Origin: Psychroserpens sp041224425
Lineage (GTDB): Bacteria > Bacteroidota > Bacteroidia > Flavobacteriales > Flavobacteriaceae
Reading direction: 5' to 3'
NCBI RefSeq assembly: GCF_041224425.1
Contig: NZ_JBGFGL010000080.1
Coordinates: forward strand, 248,001-312,000
Length of the DNA: 64,000 nucleotides
The translations under genes were made by a program, and so were the position numbers. A model generated the notes under the pieces. The model did not search any database. It worked only from the letters and a program-made list of their open reading frames with translations, and was not told where the DNA came from. Positions 1 through 7,471 of the stretch are shown piece after piece; the first letter of the stretch is position 1, and each line of letters opens with the position of its first letter.

Positions 1-60
1 TTCCCATGGATAAGCTTCCATAGCTCTGAACAAGTATAAGTTTTGTAAATGTGTTGCCAT
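1..60 (-). CDS. N-terminal 20 codons of an unrecognised protein (truncated by window edge)
   Basis: An ATG at 60 on the minus strand opens a frame that stays open to the window edge, giving a start of MATHLQNLYLFRAMEAYPWE. The start is chosen because a very strong Shine-Dalgarno lies 7 nt upstream. Twenty residues are not enough for a family call. The amphipathic, aromatic-rich start would fit a helical repeat protein such as a TPR protein, but that is a guess. The next support is only the RBS and the hairpin further upstream. Confidence 0.6.
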   Translation of the reverse strand, partial: MATHLQNLYLFRAMEAYPWE

Positions 61-66
61 AATGGG

Positions 67-77
67 ACCTCCTTTCT
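67..77 (-). promoter_or_regulatory. Extended Shine-Dalgarno sequence
   Basis: The minus strand reads AGAAAGGAGGT, ending 6 nt before the ATG at 60 (7 nt from the last G of GGAGG). All 11 bases complement the 16S rRNA 3' end as I know it for Flavobacteria (ACCUCCUUUCU). Other genes in this window show no comparable motif, which is normal for Bacteroidota, so this site is exceptional here and fixes the start codon of the gene. Confidence 0.75.
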
Positions 78-150
78 GTTTTAATTTTATGCTTCAAGAG
101 CAATTCGTTTTAAAACTGATCAGATAGAGTTATTCTAAACTAAATAGGAA

Positions 151-185
151 TAAAAAATCCGAAACAGTTGATATTTGCTTCGGAT
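151..185 (-). terminator. Terminator-like hairpin upstream of the truncated gene
   Basis: On the minus strand ATCCGAA (185..179) and TTCGGAT (163..157) can pair across a 15-nt loop and are followed by six T (156..151). It lies about 90 nt upstream of the ATG at 60. It could end a short transcript from the empty stretch to its right, or be part of the leader of the gene at 1..60. The long loop makes it a weaker terminator than others here. Confidence 0.4.
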
Positions 186-544
186 GTTCTGGAAAGTGAT
201 TTACAGAATGTACCGAAGCCTGATGAATGACTCTAGGTCATTACTCAAAATTTGAAATGCTACTTTATGTTTTAGCATGGCTTCTATTATTAAATTATTT
301 ATAATGCAGATTGCTTTAATTCTGCGATGCAAATATGAAATCAATTTTTTTATTATCCAAACAAAACTTAAATTAAATCACTGATAATCAATTAATTATG
401 TTTAATTTTCAGGCAATACGATGCCTGTCCGCCTTAAGCAGAATCACATCTTTTTTTGCAAATGTTTGTTTCCCAATTGCTTACTTTTCAATGTCTATTT
501 TTATATGTTCTCAAAAAGTTTCAAATTTTTTTAATTTTTTTTCA
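186..544. other. AT-rich intergenic stretch without a supported gene
   Basis: No frame on either strand is convincing. The longest reasonable minus-strand ORF with an ATG is 25 codons (ATG at 279). A short inverted repeat GCAGA/TTCTGC lies near 306..325. No clear TAnnTTTG promoter was found. The region separates two minus-strand units and may hold the promoter of the gene at 1..60. Confidence 0.4.
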
Positions 545-572
545 TAAAAAAAACGCCCAATACCTTGGACGC
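545..572 (-). terminator. Intrinsic terminator
   Basis: The minus strand carries GCGTCCAA, loop GGTA, TTGGGCGT (572..553; two G-U pairs) followed by a run of T (553..546). It follows the minus-strand genes 793..1395 and 608..730 and would end their transcript. Confidence 0.7.
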
Positions 573-607
573 TTTCTGTTTTATGCAATTTTGGTTTAAT
601 TCATTGC

Positions 608-730
608 TCAAAAATGATTCAAAACAATCACATAACGTCCTTTATCGATGGAAACCAATTCACTTGTTCCTCGATAATCCCACTGAAACATCAGTGATTT
701 AGGTGCATTATGTACTATTATTCTGTTCAT
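608..730 (-). CDS. Putative 40-residue protein
   Basis: A minus-strand ORF from ATG 730 to TGA 608 encodes 40 residues beginning MNRIIVHNAPKSLMFQWDYR and ending YVIVLNHF. It lies between the stop of the AhpD-like gene (63 nt upstream) and an intrinsic terminator 36 nt downstream, so it is on the same predicted transcript. It has no signal peptide, no membrane segment and no cysteine. The composition looks protein-like (a possible small beta fold), but an ORF of this size can occur by chance and no family is recognised. Confidence 0.4.
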   Translation of the reverse strand: MNRIIVHNAPKSLMFQWDYRGTSELVSIDKGRYVIVLNHF

Positions 731-792
731 TTGTGCTACAAATATAGAAAGTTTTTTAAAAGATCGATTTTAAATTGCCTTTTGAAAGCCAA

Positions 793-1395
793 TCAATATT
801 GGGAGCCATCATGTTTACCAACTTCAAAACCATGCTTTCCTAAATATTGGTTACCACTTTCAATAGCACCTTCTTCCATGGTGGTACCCATAGAATCATT
901 CCAACGGTTTAAATATCCAAACAAGGAAATGACACCCAGCATTTCCACAATTTCTCCTTCATCCCAATGCTCGTATAAACGTTTTTTTATATCAGCATTA
1001 ACTGCGTTTGGAACCTGGCTGGCCGCTAAACTAAAATCCAAAGCAGCGCGTTCGGCTTCAGAAAAAGCCGGATGTGTTCGGTACTCCCAAATATTGTCCA
1101 ATTGCTCTTGTTCGGCACCATAACGCTCAGCAGCTCTTATAGCATGGGCTTGGCAATAGCGACACCCTGTAGCATTACTGCTTACCCATGCAATCATACG
1201 TTTAAGTGCAGAAGTCACTCGACCTTCATTGGCCATAACCGCTTTATTGAGATGAATAAAAGCCTTGCTAATCGCTGGACGACGTTGCATTGTAAGAACT
1301 GAGTTTGGACAAAAACCAAGGGTTTCATTGAAGAATTCAGCAAGTTTTTTGGTTTCCAAATCATGCTCTGGAGATAAAGGAGTGACTAATGCCAT
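793..1395 (-). CDS. Carboxymuconolactone decarboxylase / AhpD-like peroxidase-family protein
   Basis: The 200-residue protein carries the AhpD-type core: a CxxC pair with nearby histidine (C78-R-Y-C81-xx-H84) in the helix after the region ATGCRYCQAHAIRAAERYG. Members of the family are all-alpha proteins acting in peroxide reduction or as small oxidoreductases; the exact substrate here is unknown. The C-terminal half (LGVISLFGYLNRWNDSMGTTMEEGA) matches the usual peroxidase-related subgroup. It is divergent from an OsmC-family gene across a 55 bp gap, so two thiol-based peroxide-defence proteins probably share a control region. Confidence 0.88.
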   Translation of the reverse strand: MALVTPLSPEHDLETKKLAEFFNETLGFCPNSVLTMQRRPAISKAFIHLNKAVMANEGRVTSALKRMIAWVSSNATGCRYCQAHAIRAAERYGAEQEQLDNIWEYRTHPAFSEAERAALDFSLAASQVPNAVNADIKKRLYEHWDEGEIVEMLGVISLFGYLNRWNDSMGTTMEEGAIESGNQYLGKHGFEVGKHDGSQY

Positions 1396-1412
1396 AAGTG
1401 TAATTTTTAAAG

Positions 1413-1420
1413 TATTTTTG
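1413..1420 (+). promoter_or_regulatory. Candidate -7 element (TATTTTTG) for the OsmC-family gene
   Basis: TATTTTTG matches the Bacteroidota TAnnTTTG consensus and lies 30 nt before the ATG at 1451. No TTG is seen at the expected -33 distance, so support is partial. Confidence 0.4.
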
Positions 1421-1450
1421 AGTATTCAATAAACGAAAAATTATTCACAA

Positions 1451-1873
1451 ATGTCTCACAAAGTCATCACACATTGGAAAGGTAATATGCAATTTGATTC
1501 AGACAATCCGAGTGGAAAAACCTTACTCATGGACACCTCGCAAGAGCATGGAGGTCATAATTCTGGTTTGTCACCAAAAGCTTTAATGTTATCCTCTTTA
1601 GCGGGTTGTACTGGGCTTGACGTAGTTTCTATTCTTAAAAAGATGAAAGTCAAATTTTCCGATTTCAGAATTGATACTTATGGTGAATTGACAGAAGAAC
1701 ATCCTAAATATTACCATTCGGTAAATGTAGAATACCATTTTTATGGCGATCAATTGGATAAGGGCAAACTTGAAAAGGCCGTCAATCTTTCCGTGGAAAA
1801 GTATTGTGGTGTCATGGAAATGTTCCGACAGTTCGCCGATGTAAAAATAGAGATACTTTACCATGAAATATAG
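1451..1873 (+). CDS. OsmC family peroxiredoxin-like protein
   Basis: A 140-residue protein with the two conserved redox cysteines of the OsmC/Ohr superfamily: C53 in LSSLAGCTGLDVVSIL and C119 in SVEKYCGVMEM. OsmC proteins reduce organic hydroperoxides through these cysteines in the cytoplasm; the shorter YhfA-like branch, to which this looks closer, is less well characterised. Full family length. It is divergent from an AhpD-like gene and is followed 22 nt later by recJ on the same strand, suggesting co-transcription. Confidence 0.88.
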   Translation: MSHKVITHWKGNMQFDSDNPSGKTLLMDTSQEHGGHNSGLSPKALMLSSLAGCTGLDVVSILKKMKVKFSDFRIDTYGELTEEHPKYYHSVNVEYHFYGDQLDKGKLEKAVNLSVEKYCGVMEMFRQFADVKIEILYHEI

Positions 1874-1895
1874 CGAAAATTTTCTATATTAGTGT

Positions 1896-3581
1896 ATGCG
1901 TTGGACGATTAAACCGAAACCAGATTCTAAGACCGTTGACGAGCTACAAGAAGCGCTTCAGGTTGACCAAATTACAGCAACTTTGTTGGCTCAACGCGGT
2001 ATTACAAATTATGATGACGCCAAAACTTTTTTCAGACCAAGTCTAAAGGATTTAAACAATCCTTTTTTAATGCGAGATATGGATTTGGCAGTGGCTCGAA
2101 TTGAAAAAGCATTGCTCAATAAGGAAAATATTTTAATCTATGGTGATTATGATGTAGACGGAACGACTTCAGTGGCCTTAATGGCGACTTATTTAAAATC
2201 CAAATCAGATCGTATTGCTACTTACATTCCTGATCGTTATGAAGAAGGCTATGGCATTTCATTCCAAGGAATTGATTTTGCTGAAGACAATGAATTCACC
2301 TTGATTATTGCTTTGGATTGTGGTATTAAAGCCATCGATAAAGTTAATTATGCTTCTGAAAAAGGGATTGATTTTATCATTTGTGATCATCATAGGCCAG
2401 GACATGAATTGCCAAATGCAGTTGCGGTTTTAGATCCGAAACGTGACGATTGCGACTATCCATATAAAGAACTTTGCGGTTGTGGTGTTGGTTTCAAGCT
2501 GATTCAAGCTTTGGCCATAAATGATGGTTTAGACATTGAAGATTTGATTGATTATTTAGATTTGGTGGCTACAGCTATAGGTGCAGATATTGTTCCTATC
2601 ACAGGAGAAAACCGTGTATTGGCCTATTTCGGATTACAAGTTATTAATCAAAACCCAAGACCTGGCATCAAAGCGTTAATTGCAGAAGTCAAGAAAGAGC
2701 AACTAACAATAACTGATGTTGTATTTATCATTGCACCTCGAATCAATGCTGCTGGACGTATGAAACACGGGAATCATGCCGTAACACTCTTAACTGAAAC
2801 AGATGTTAACCTTGCCGCTGAGTATGCCATCGACATTAACAAATTCAATCTAGATAGGAGAGAAGCCGATCAACAAATTACAGAAGAAGCCTTAGCGCAA
2901 ATTGAATCTAATAAAGAAGAAGATCGAGTGACTACTGTGGTATATCATGAATCTTGGCACAAAGGTGTCATAGGTATTGTGGCGTCTAGATTGACCGAAA
3001 CCTATTACAGACCAACATTGGTGTTTACCAAAAGTGGTGATAAACTTGCAGCTTCAGCACGATCGGTTAAAGGCTTTGATGTGTATAATGCTTTGGAAGC
3101 TTGCAGTGAACATATTGAACAGTTTGGAGGTCATAAATATGCTGCAGGTTTAACCTTAAAGGAAGAAAACTATGAGGCATTTAAACAGGCTTTTGAAGAT
3201 GAGGTATCAAACACTATTGACCGAAGCTTGCTAACACCAGAAATTAAAATCGACACACAAATCTCTTTGTCTGAAATCACGCCAAGGTTTTATCGAATTA
3301 TCAAGCAATTTTCACCTTTTGGTCCAGGTAACATGACACCAATATTTATGACTGAAAATTTAAGAGATACTGGATATGGTAAGTGTGTTGGCGAAGACAA
3401 CAAACATCTTCGTTTAACAGTACGTCAAGATCAGTACAGTATGGTCGGTATTGGTTTTAACTTAGGAGACAAACTCAATTTGATTCAAAATAACGTACCT
3501 TTTAGTGCTGTTTATTCTATTGATGAAAATCACTGGAATGGCAATGTCTCGCTTCAGTTAAAATTACGTGACATTAAATAA
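1896..3581 (+). CDS. recJ: Single-stranded-DNA-specific exonuclease RecJ
   Basis: A 561-residue protein with the DHH phosphoesterase motifs of RecJ: DYDVDGT (84-90), DCG (141-143), DHH (164-166), and a C-terminal DHHA1 domain with the GGHKYAAG motif near residue 415, followed by the OB-like domain. RecJ degrades ssDNA 5' to 3' in recombinational and mismatch repair using Mn2+/Mg2+. The length is typical. It follows the OsmC-family gene by 22 nt and abuts an OmpA-family gene. All metal-binding motifs are intact. Confidence 0.96.
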   Translation: MRWTIKPKPDSKTVDELQEALQVDQITATLLAQRGITNYDDAKTFFRPSLKDLNNPFLMRDMDLAVARIEKALLNKENILIYGDYDVDGTTSVALMATYLKSKSDRIATYIPDRYEEGYGISFQGIDFAEDNEFTLIIALDCGIKAIDKVNYASEKGIDFIICDHHRPGHELPNAVAVLDPKRDDCDYPYKELCGCGVGFKLIQALAINDGLDIEDLIDYLDLVATAIGADIVPITGENRVLAYFGLQVINQNPRPGIKALIAEVKKEQLTITDVVFIIAPRINAAGRMKHGNHAVTLLTETDVNLAAEYAIDINKFNLDRREADQQITEEALAQIESNKEEDRVTTVVYHESWHKGVIGIVASRLTETYYRPTLVFTKSGDKLAASARSVKGFDVYNALEACSEHIEQFGGHKYAAGLTLKEENYEAFKQAFEDEVSNTIDRSLLTPEIKIDTQISLSEITPRFYRIIKQFSPFGPGNMTPIFMTENLRDTGYGKCVGEDNKHLRLTVRQDQYSMVGIGFNLGDKLNLIQNNVPFSAVYSIDENHWNGNVSLQLKLRDIK

Positions 3582-3591
3582 GACAAACCTT

Positions 3592-4683
3592 TTGAAAAAA
3601 ATAAGTCTTTTAATAATTGTATCTGTTCAATTGACTTTTTCTCAAAACTTGGTTGAGAACTCTAGTTTTGAGGAAAAAAAATCGTGCCCTGAAATCATAG
3701 GAGGCTTTAATCATAAGGTCATACACTGGAGCACTCCAAATTTTGGTTCGACAGATTATTTTAATACCTGTAGCGAAACAGTTGGTAACATTAACTTTTT
3801 TGGAGAACAAAAACCAAAATCCGGAAATGGCTTTGCTGGCATGTATGTCATGGCTCCAGAAAATTACCGTGAATATTTGCAAGGAACCTTATCCAGCCCA
3901 TTGACTTTGGGGAACAAGTATACCATCACATTTTACCTTAGTTTAGCTGAAAATTGTAGTCATGCAATCAAGGATATTGGTGTGTTGTTTTTGGATGAGC
4001 CTCTTAAACAGAGTTCAGATGAATATATCAACTTGAATAAGGTTTTAAGCGATGTTCCGAAGAGTTATTTTGTGTTGATTAATAGTCAGAATTTTTACGT
4101 TGAAAAAGCAAATTGGGAAAAAATCACATTTGAATATGAGGCTAAAGGATTTGAAACTAATTTTGTGATTGGAAATTTTGATAGGAACAGTAAAATTTCA
4201 AAAATCAAGGTCCAAAACACCAAAGATCCAGATGCTTCTTATTATTATATTGACGATGTAAGCATTGAGCCTCTACAAAGTAAAATGACATCAATAACTG
4301 AAACACAAATCACTGAAAACGACCAAATATTGGAGAATGATAAAGTATATATTCTGCAAAATGTTCTTTTTGATTTTGATAAACACATGTTATTGGAATC
4401 TTCCAAATCTGAATTAGATCAATTGTATAATTATCTTAATGCGAACAAGCGCTTAAAGATTGAAATTTATGGGCATACAGATGATGTGGGTATTCAAAAG
4501 CGTAATGACGAACTATCTTTGCTTCGTGCCAAAGAAGTTGCCTTGTACTTAATTTCCAAAGGACTGCGACCAGAACGAATAACAGCAACAGGTTATGGAA
4601 ACCGTTTTCCGGTTGCTAGTAATAAAACGGACGAAGGGCGCGCCTTGAATAGACGCGTTGAGTTTAAATTGATTTTTAATTAA
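3592..4683 (+). CDS. OmpA-family outer-membrane protein with N-terminal jelly-roll-like domain
   Basis: The frame opens at GTG 3568 inside recJ. I prefer TTG 3592, which gives a signal peptide starting MKKISLLIIVSVQLTFSQ and no overlap; a longer form is possible. Mature residues about 20-225 (NLVENSSFEEKKSCP ... YYYIDDVSIEPL) resemble the carbohydrate-binding jelly-roll modules common in Bacteroidota surface proteins. The last ~115 residues form an OmpA peptidoglycan-binding domain (FDFDKHMLLESSKSELDQL; GHTDDVG; LSLLRAKEVALYL; NRRVEF). It would tie the outer membrane to peptidoglycan and expose or bind a ligand domain. Its stop is directly followed by the MFS gene. Confidence 0.82.
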   Translation: MKKISLLIIVSVQLTFSQNLVENSSFEEKKSCPEIIGGFNHKVIHWSTPNFGSTDYFNTCSETVGNINFFGEQKPKSGNGFAGMYVMAPENYREYLQGTLSSPLTLGNKYTITFYLSLAENCSHAIKDIGVLFLDEPLKQSSDEYINLNKVLSDVPKSYFVLINSQNFYVEKANWEKITFEYEAKGFETNFVIGNFDRNSKISKIKVQNTKDPDASYYYIDDVSIEPLQSKMTSITETQITENDQILENDKVYILQNVLFDFDKHMLLESSKSELDQLYNYLNANKRLKIEIYGHTDDVGIQKRNDELSLLRAKEVALYLISKGLRPERITATGYGNRFPVASNKTDEGRALNRRVEFKLIFN

Positions 4684-5970
4684 ATGCCAAAGAAAGACCC
4701 TTATGCTGCGCTTCGATATAGAGAATTTAACCTCTTTATATTGGTTCGTTTTGCTTTAGTATTTGCATGGTCTATGCAGTTTATAATTATTGAATGGCAA
4801 GTCTACGCAATCACCAAAGATCCTTTGTACATTGGTTTAATTGGTCTTATGGAAATTATTCCAGCATTAAGTATGGCACTTTTTGCAGGACATATTGTTG
4901 ATCAAAAAGAAAAACGAAATCTTTTGGCGCTTTGTATTATACTGTTTTCATTGATTAGTTTTGGACTGTTTTGGATTACCTCTCCAAGTATTTTTGAAAC
5001 CTGGTCTACAAAACAAATACTCTATTGCATATATGCTTTAGTGTTCTTTGGAGGCTTGTTGCGATCGTTTTTTGGACCAACAATTTTTTCATTAGTAGCT
5101 TTAATTGTACCCAAAAAAATATATCCAAATGCCGCAACATGGAACAGTTCTACATGGCAAATGGCAAGAGTTTTGGGTGTCACTTTTGCTGGCTTTTCAA
5201 TTGGTTGGCTTGGAGAAAATGAACAAATGGGTGTGCATTGGTCGCTTTGTATCGTCTTCGGATTGGTTATGTTTTCTTTAATGGTGCTTTATCAAATTAA
5301 GCGAAAGCCCATTCTCAATCCGAATATAGGAGAATCTGTAACCAAAAGCCTTAAAGAAGGCGTGTCTTTTGTATTTAAGACGAAAGCAATTTTAGGTGCT
5401 CTAACCTTAGATATGATTTCAGTACTGTTTGGAGGCGCTATTGCCTTGGCAGCAGTTTTCGCTACTGATATCTTGAAAGTAGGTCCGGAAGGTTTTGGTA
5501 TTTTGGTGGCAGCACCAAATATTGGCTCGTTTTTGACCATGTTGGTGACGGCTTATATTCCTATCGTAAAAAAAGCAGGTGTCAAATTACTCGTTGCTGT
5601 CTTCGGTTTCGGGTTGAGCATCATCGCTTTTGGTCTATCAACTGTCTTTTGGCTTTCGGTAGCAGCACTGTTTTTTAGTGGCGTTTTTGATGGTGTGTCG
5701 ATGGTTATCAGACAAACGATTCTTCAACTTAAAACGCCAGACCACATGCGTGGACGTGTATCTTCAGTAAACTCCATGTTTGTTGGATCTTCAAACGAGT
5801 TAGGTGCTTTTGAAAGTGGCTTAACTGCCAAACTTATGGGAACGGTTACAGCTGTGGTATTTGGAGGTACAATGACATTGATTACAGTCATTACAACTGC
5901 TGCAGTTTCACCTTCATTTAGACGATTGGATTTATCAGCTGATTTAGAAGCACATGAAAAAGAGGAGTAG
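4684..5970 (+). CDS. MFS transporter
   Basis: A 428-residue polytopic membrane protein with about 10-12 hydrophobic helices and the MFS loop 2-3 motif (GHIVDQKEKRN, residues 69-79) and a second-half copy (DHMRGRVSSVNSMF). This pattern fits the enterobactin-exporter-like (EntS/MFS_3) branch of drug and siderophore exporters; substrate is unknown. ATG follows the OmpA-family stop with no gap. The gene converges on lpxH with only 3 nt between stops and no hairpin between. Confidence 0.88.
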   Translation: MPKKDPYAALRYREFNLFILVRFALVFAWSMQFIIIEWQVYAITKDPLYIGLIGLMEIIPALSMALFAGHIVDQKEKRNLLALCIILFSLISFGLFWITSPSIFETWSTKQILYCIYALVFFGGLLRSFFGPTIFSLVALIVPKKIYPNAATWNSSTWQMARVLGVTFAGFSIGWLGENEQMGVHWSLCIVFGLVMFSLMVLYQIKRKPILNPNIGESVTKSLKEGVSFVFKTKAILGALTLDMISVLFGGAIALAAVFATDILKVGPEGFGILVAAPNIGSFLTMLVTAYIPIVKKAGVKLLVAVFGFGLSIIAFGLSTVFWLSVAALFFSGVFDGVSMVIRQTILQLKTPDHMRGRVSSVNSMFVGSSNELGAFESGLTAKLMGTVTAVVFGGTMTLITVITTAAVSPSFRRLDLSADLEAHEKEE

Positions 5971-5973
5971 TAC

Positions 5974-6747
5974 TTATTTATATATTTTCAACTCGAAATG
6001 GTTTCCGTCAAAAACACCATAGGTATAGTATTGAATCCAATCACCAAGATTAATATACTTAGAGTTGTTTTCCAATTCAATTTCCAAAGGCAAATGACGA
6101 TGACCATACACAAAATAATCGCGATGTGATTCCTCAAGTTTCTTTTTACTATACAAGACAAGCCATTCTTTATCCTCGCCTAAAAATGTAGCATCTTCAT
6201 CACCGGATATCAGTTTGTTTTTGACAGAAAAATACTGAGCGATTTTAACGCCAATATCAGGATGAAGCCATTTAAACAACCACTTAAAAAAAGGATTTGT
6301 AAATACCTTTTTCATACGCTTGTAACCTTTATCGTATGGTCCTAAACCGTCGCCATGAGCAATATAAAACGAGGTGTCATTAAAAATGAATTCTTTCGGC
6401 TTGTGATATACAGGAATATTGAGTTCGCTTTCAAAATAGCCATTCATCCAGAGATCGTGGTTGCCTACAAAGAAATAAATCGGAATCCCAGAATCGCTAA
6501 TTTCAGCCAATTTCCCCAAGGTTCTTACAAAACCTTTAGGGACAACGGTTTTGTATTCAAACCAAAAATCGAATAAATCACCCAAGAGAAAAATGGCAGC
6601 AGCGTCTGTTTTTATCTCATCTAGCCAAGCCACAAATTTCTTTTCACGAGGCATGGAAGCTTCCATGGTTGGCGCTCCCAAATGATTGTCTGAAGCAAAG
6701 TAAATGCGTTTTCCTTCTGGGATTTTTATGTGCGTTGGATTAGTCAT
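5974..6747 (-). CDS. lpxH: UDP-2,3-diacylglucosamine diphosphatase (LpxH-like metallophosphoesterase)
   Basis: The 257-residue protein has the calcineurin-like phosphoesterase motifs: D20-x-H22 (SDNHLG), GDLFDFW (56-62), GNHD (95-98), HGDG and GHRH. Together with length these point to LpxH, which cleaves UDP-2,3-diacylglucosamine to lipid X in lipid A synthesis at the inner membrane face. The hydrophobic stretch FFKWLFKWLHPDIG fits the LpxH lid that holds the acyl chains. It overlaps queD by 8 nt, so the two are translationally coupled. Confidence 0.9.
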   Translation of the reverse strand: MTNPTHIKIPEGKRIYFASDNHLGAPTMEASMPREKKFVAWLDEIKTDAAAIFLLGDLFDFWFEYKTVVPKGFVRTLGKLAEISDSGIPIYFFVGNHDLWMNGYFESELNIPVYHKPKEFIFNDTSFYIAHGDGLGPYDKGYKRMKKVFTNPFFKWLFKWLHPDIGVKIAQYFSVKNKLISGDEDATFLGEDKEWLVLYSKKKLEESHRDYFVYGHRHLPLEIELENNSKYINLGDWIQYYTYGVFDGNHFELKIYK

Positions 6748-7192
6748 TATCTGAAGCGAACCACTGAGCGTAAGAAGTTGCTGTTTCCTGTAACTTTAAT
6801 GAATGTAATGTAATATTATCTGGAAGACGATGTTTAATTTTTTCAGCAAAATCAATTACCATCATTTCACTGGTAGGCTGATAATCTACTAACAAAACAT
6901 TATGACCTCTGTCTTCCAATTCCTTTGCCAATTCTACATGAGGCGTGTTTTTGTTGAAAACCGTAGCATGATCAAACACGTCTACAATTTCTTCCTTTAC
7001 AATACGCTTGAGATCGCCAAAATCGATGACCATTCCATATTTTACATGCGATGTATCTGAAATAGGCTGACCAATAACCGTCACATCCAATCGATAGCTA
7101 TGACCATGTACATTTTTACATTTTCCATCATAACCATACAAGGCATGACCCGTTTCAAAAGAGAATTGTTTTGTAATTCGAATATTGCTCAT
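6740..7192 (-). CDS. queD: 6-carboxytetrahydropterin synthase family protein
   Basis: A 150-residue protein of the PTPS/QueD fold. The zinc-binding histidines H16, H29 and H31 are present (FETGHALYG ... NVHGHSY), with catalytic C25 in GKCKN, and the second-half motif DHATVFN plus the C-terminal LQET glutamate. QueD makes 6-carboxytetrahydropterin for queuosine synthesis. Its ATG overlaps by one base the stop of a 32-residue membrane ORF (TAATG) and its end overlaps lpxH. No other queuosine gene is nearby, so a related PTPS activity cannot be excluded. Confidence 0.9.
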   Translation of the reverse strand: MSNIRITKQFSFETGHALYGYDGKCKNVHGHSYRLDVTVIGQPISDTSHVKYGMVIDFGDLKRIVKEEIVDVFDHATVFNKNTPHVELAKELEDRGHNVLLVDYQPTSEMMVIDFAEKIKHRLPDNITLHSLKLQETATSYAQWFASDND

Positions 7193-7290
7193 TAACGTCT
7201 TTTATTACGATTAATAAAGTACACTACGACAAGAACAATTCCTAAAATAAGAAAAAGACCAGATCCGCTTAAAAAAGACATAATATCCAT
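7192..7290 (-). CDS. 32-residue single-span membrane protein
   Basis: ATG 7290 to TAA 7192. The product begins MDIMSFLSGSGLFLILG, continues with a hydrophobic run IVLVVVYFI and ends in a basic tail NRNKRR, so it would sit in the inner membrane with its positive C-terminus in the cytoplasm. The stop shares a base with the queD start (TAATG), and the previous small ORF ends 3 nt upstream. Tight coupling on both sides supports it as a real gene. No family is recognised. Confidence 0.6.
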   Translation of the reverse strand: MDIMSFLSGSGLFLILGIVLVVVYFINRNKRR

Positions 7291-7293
7291 AGG

Positions 7294-7443
7294 CTATTGT
7301 TTTGATTTGTTTTTGAAATATCTGAACAGAATAAATGCGATTACCAATATAATGAGGTAAGGTAAATTTTGTCCAATAGCATAACCGATTTCGTAACCCG
7401 AATTTTGAGCGGAGGAATCTTGTTGAATATACAATTGAAACAT
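7294..7443 (-). CDS. 49-residue single-span membrane protein
   Basis: ATG 7443 to TAG 7294. The product starts MFQLYIQQDSSAQNSGYEIG, has one membrane span (about residues 28-40, PYLIILVIAFILF) and a basic end RYFKNKSKQ. It starts 28 nt after the MATE gene stop and ends 3 nt before the next small ORF, so it belongs to the same minus-strand operon. The two mini proteins have a similar layout: short polar head, one span, Lys/Arg tail. Function unknown. Confidence 0.65.
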   Translation of the reverse strand: MFQLYIQQDSSAQNSGYEIGYAIGQNLPYLIILVIAFILFRYFKNKSKQ

Positions 7444-7471
7444 GGGCTGTTCAGCTAAATTAAAGTCAAAG

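Noticed and set aside
66..77. ACCTCCTTTCT on the plus strand as the 3' end of a 16S rRNA gene
   Set aside because: Sequence to its left does not match conserved 16S helix 45, and the region is a coding start on the minus strand; it is a Shine-Dalgarno.
793..1302. Plus-strand frames over the AhpD-like gene
   Set aside because: They are the antisense of a well-supported family member and encode no recognisable protein.
3568..3591. GTG 3568 as the start of the OmpA-family gene
   Set aside because: It overlaps recJ by 14 nt and adds eight residues before a signal peptide that already begins at TTG 3592; kept only as an alternative.
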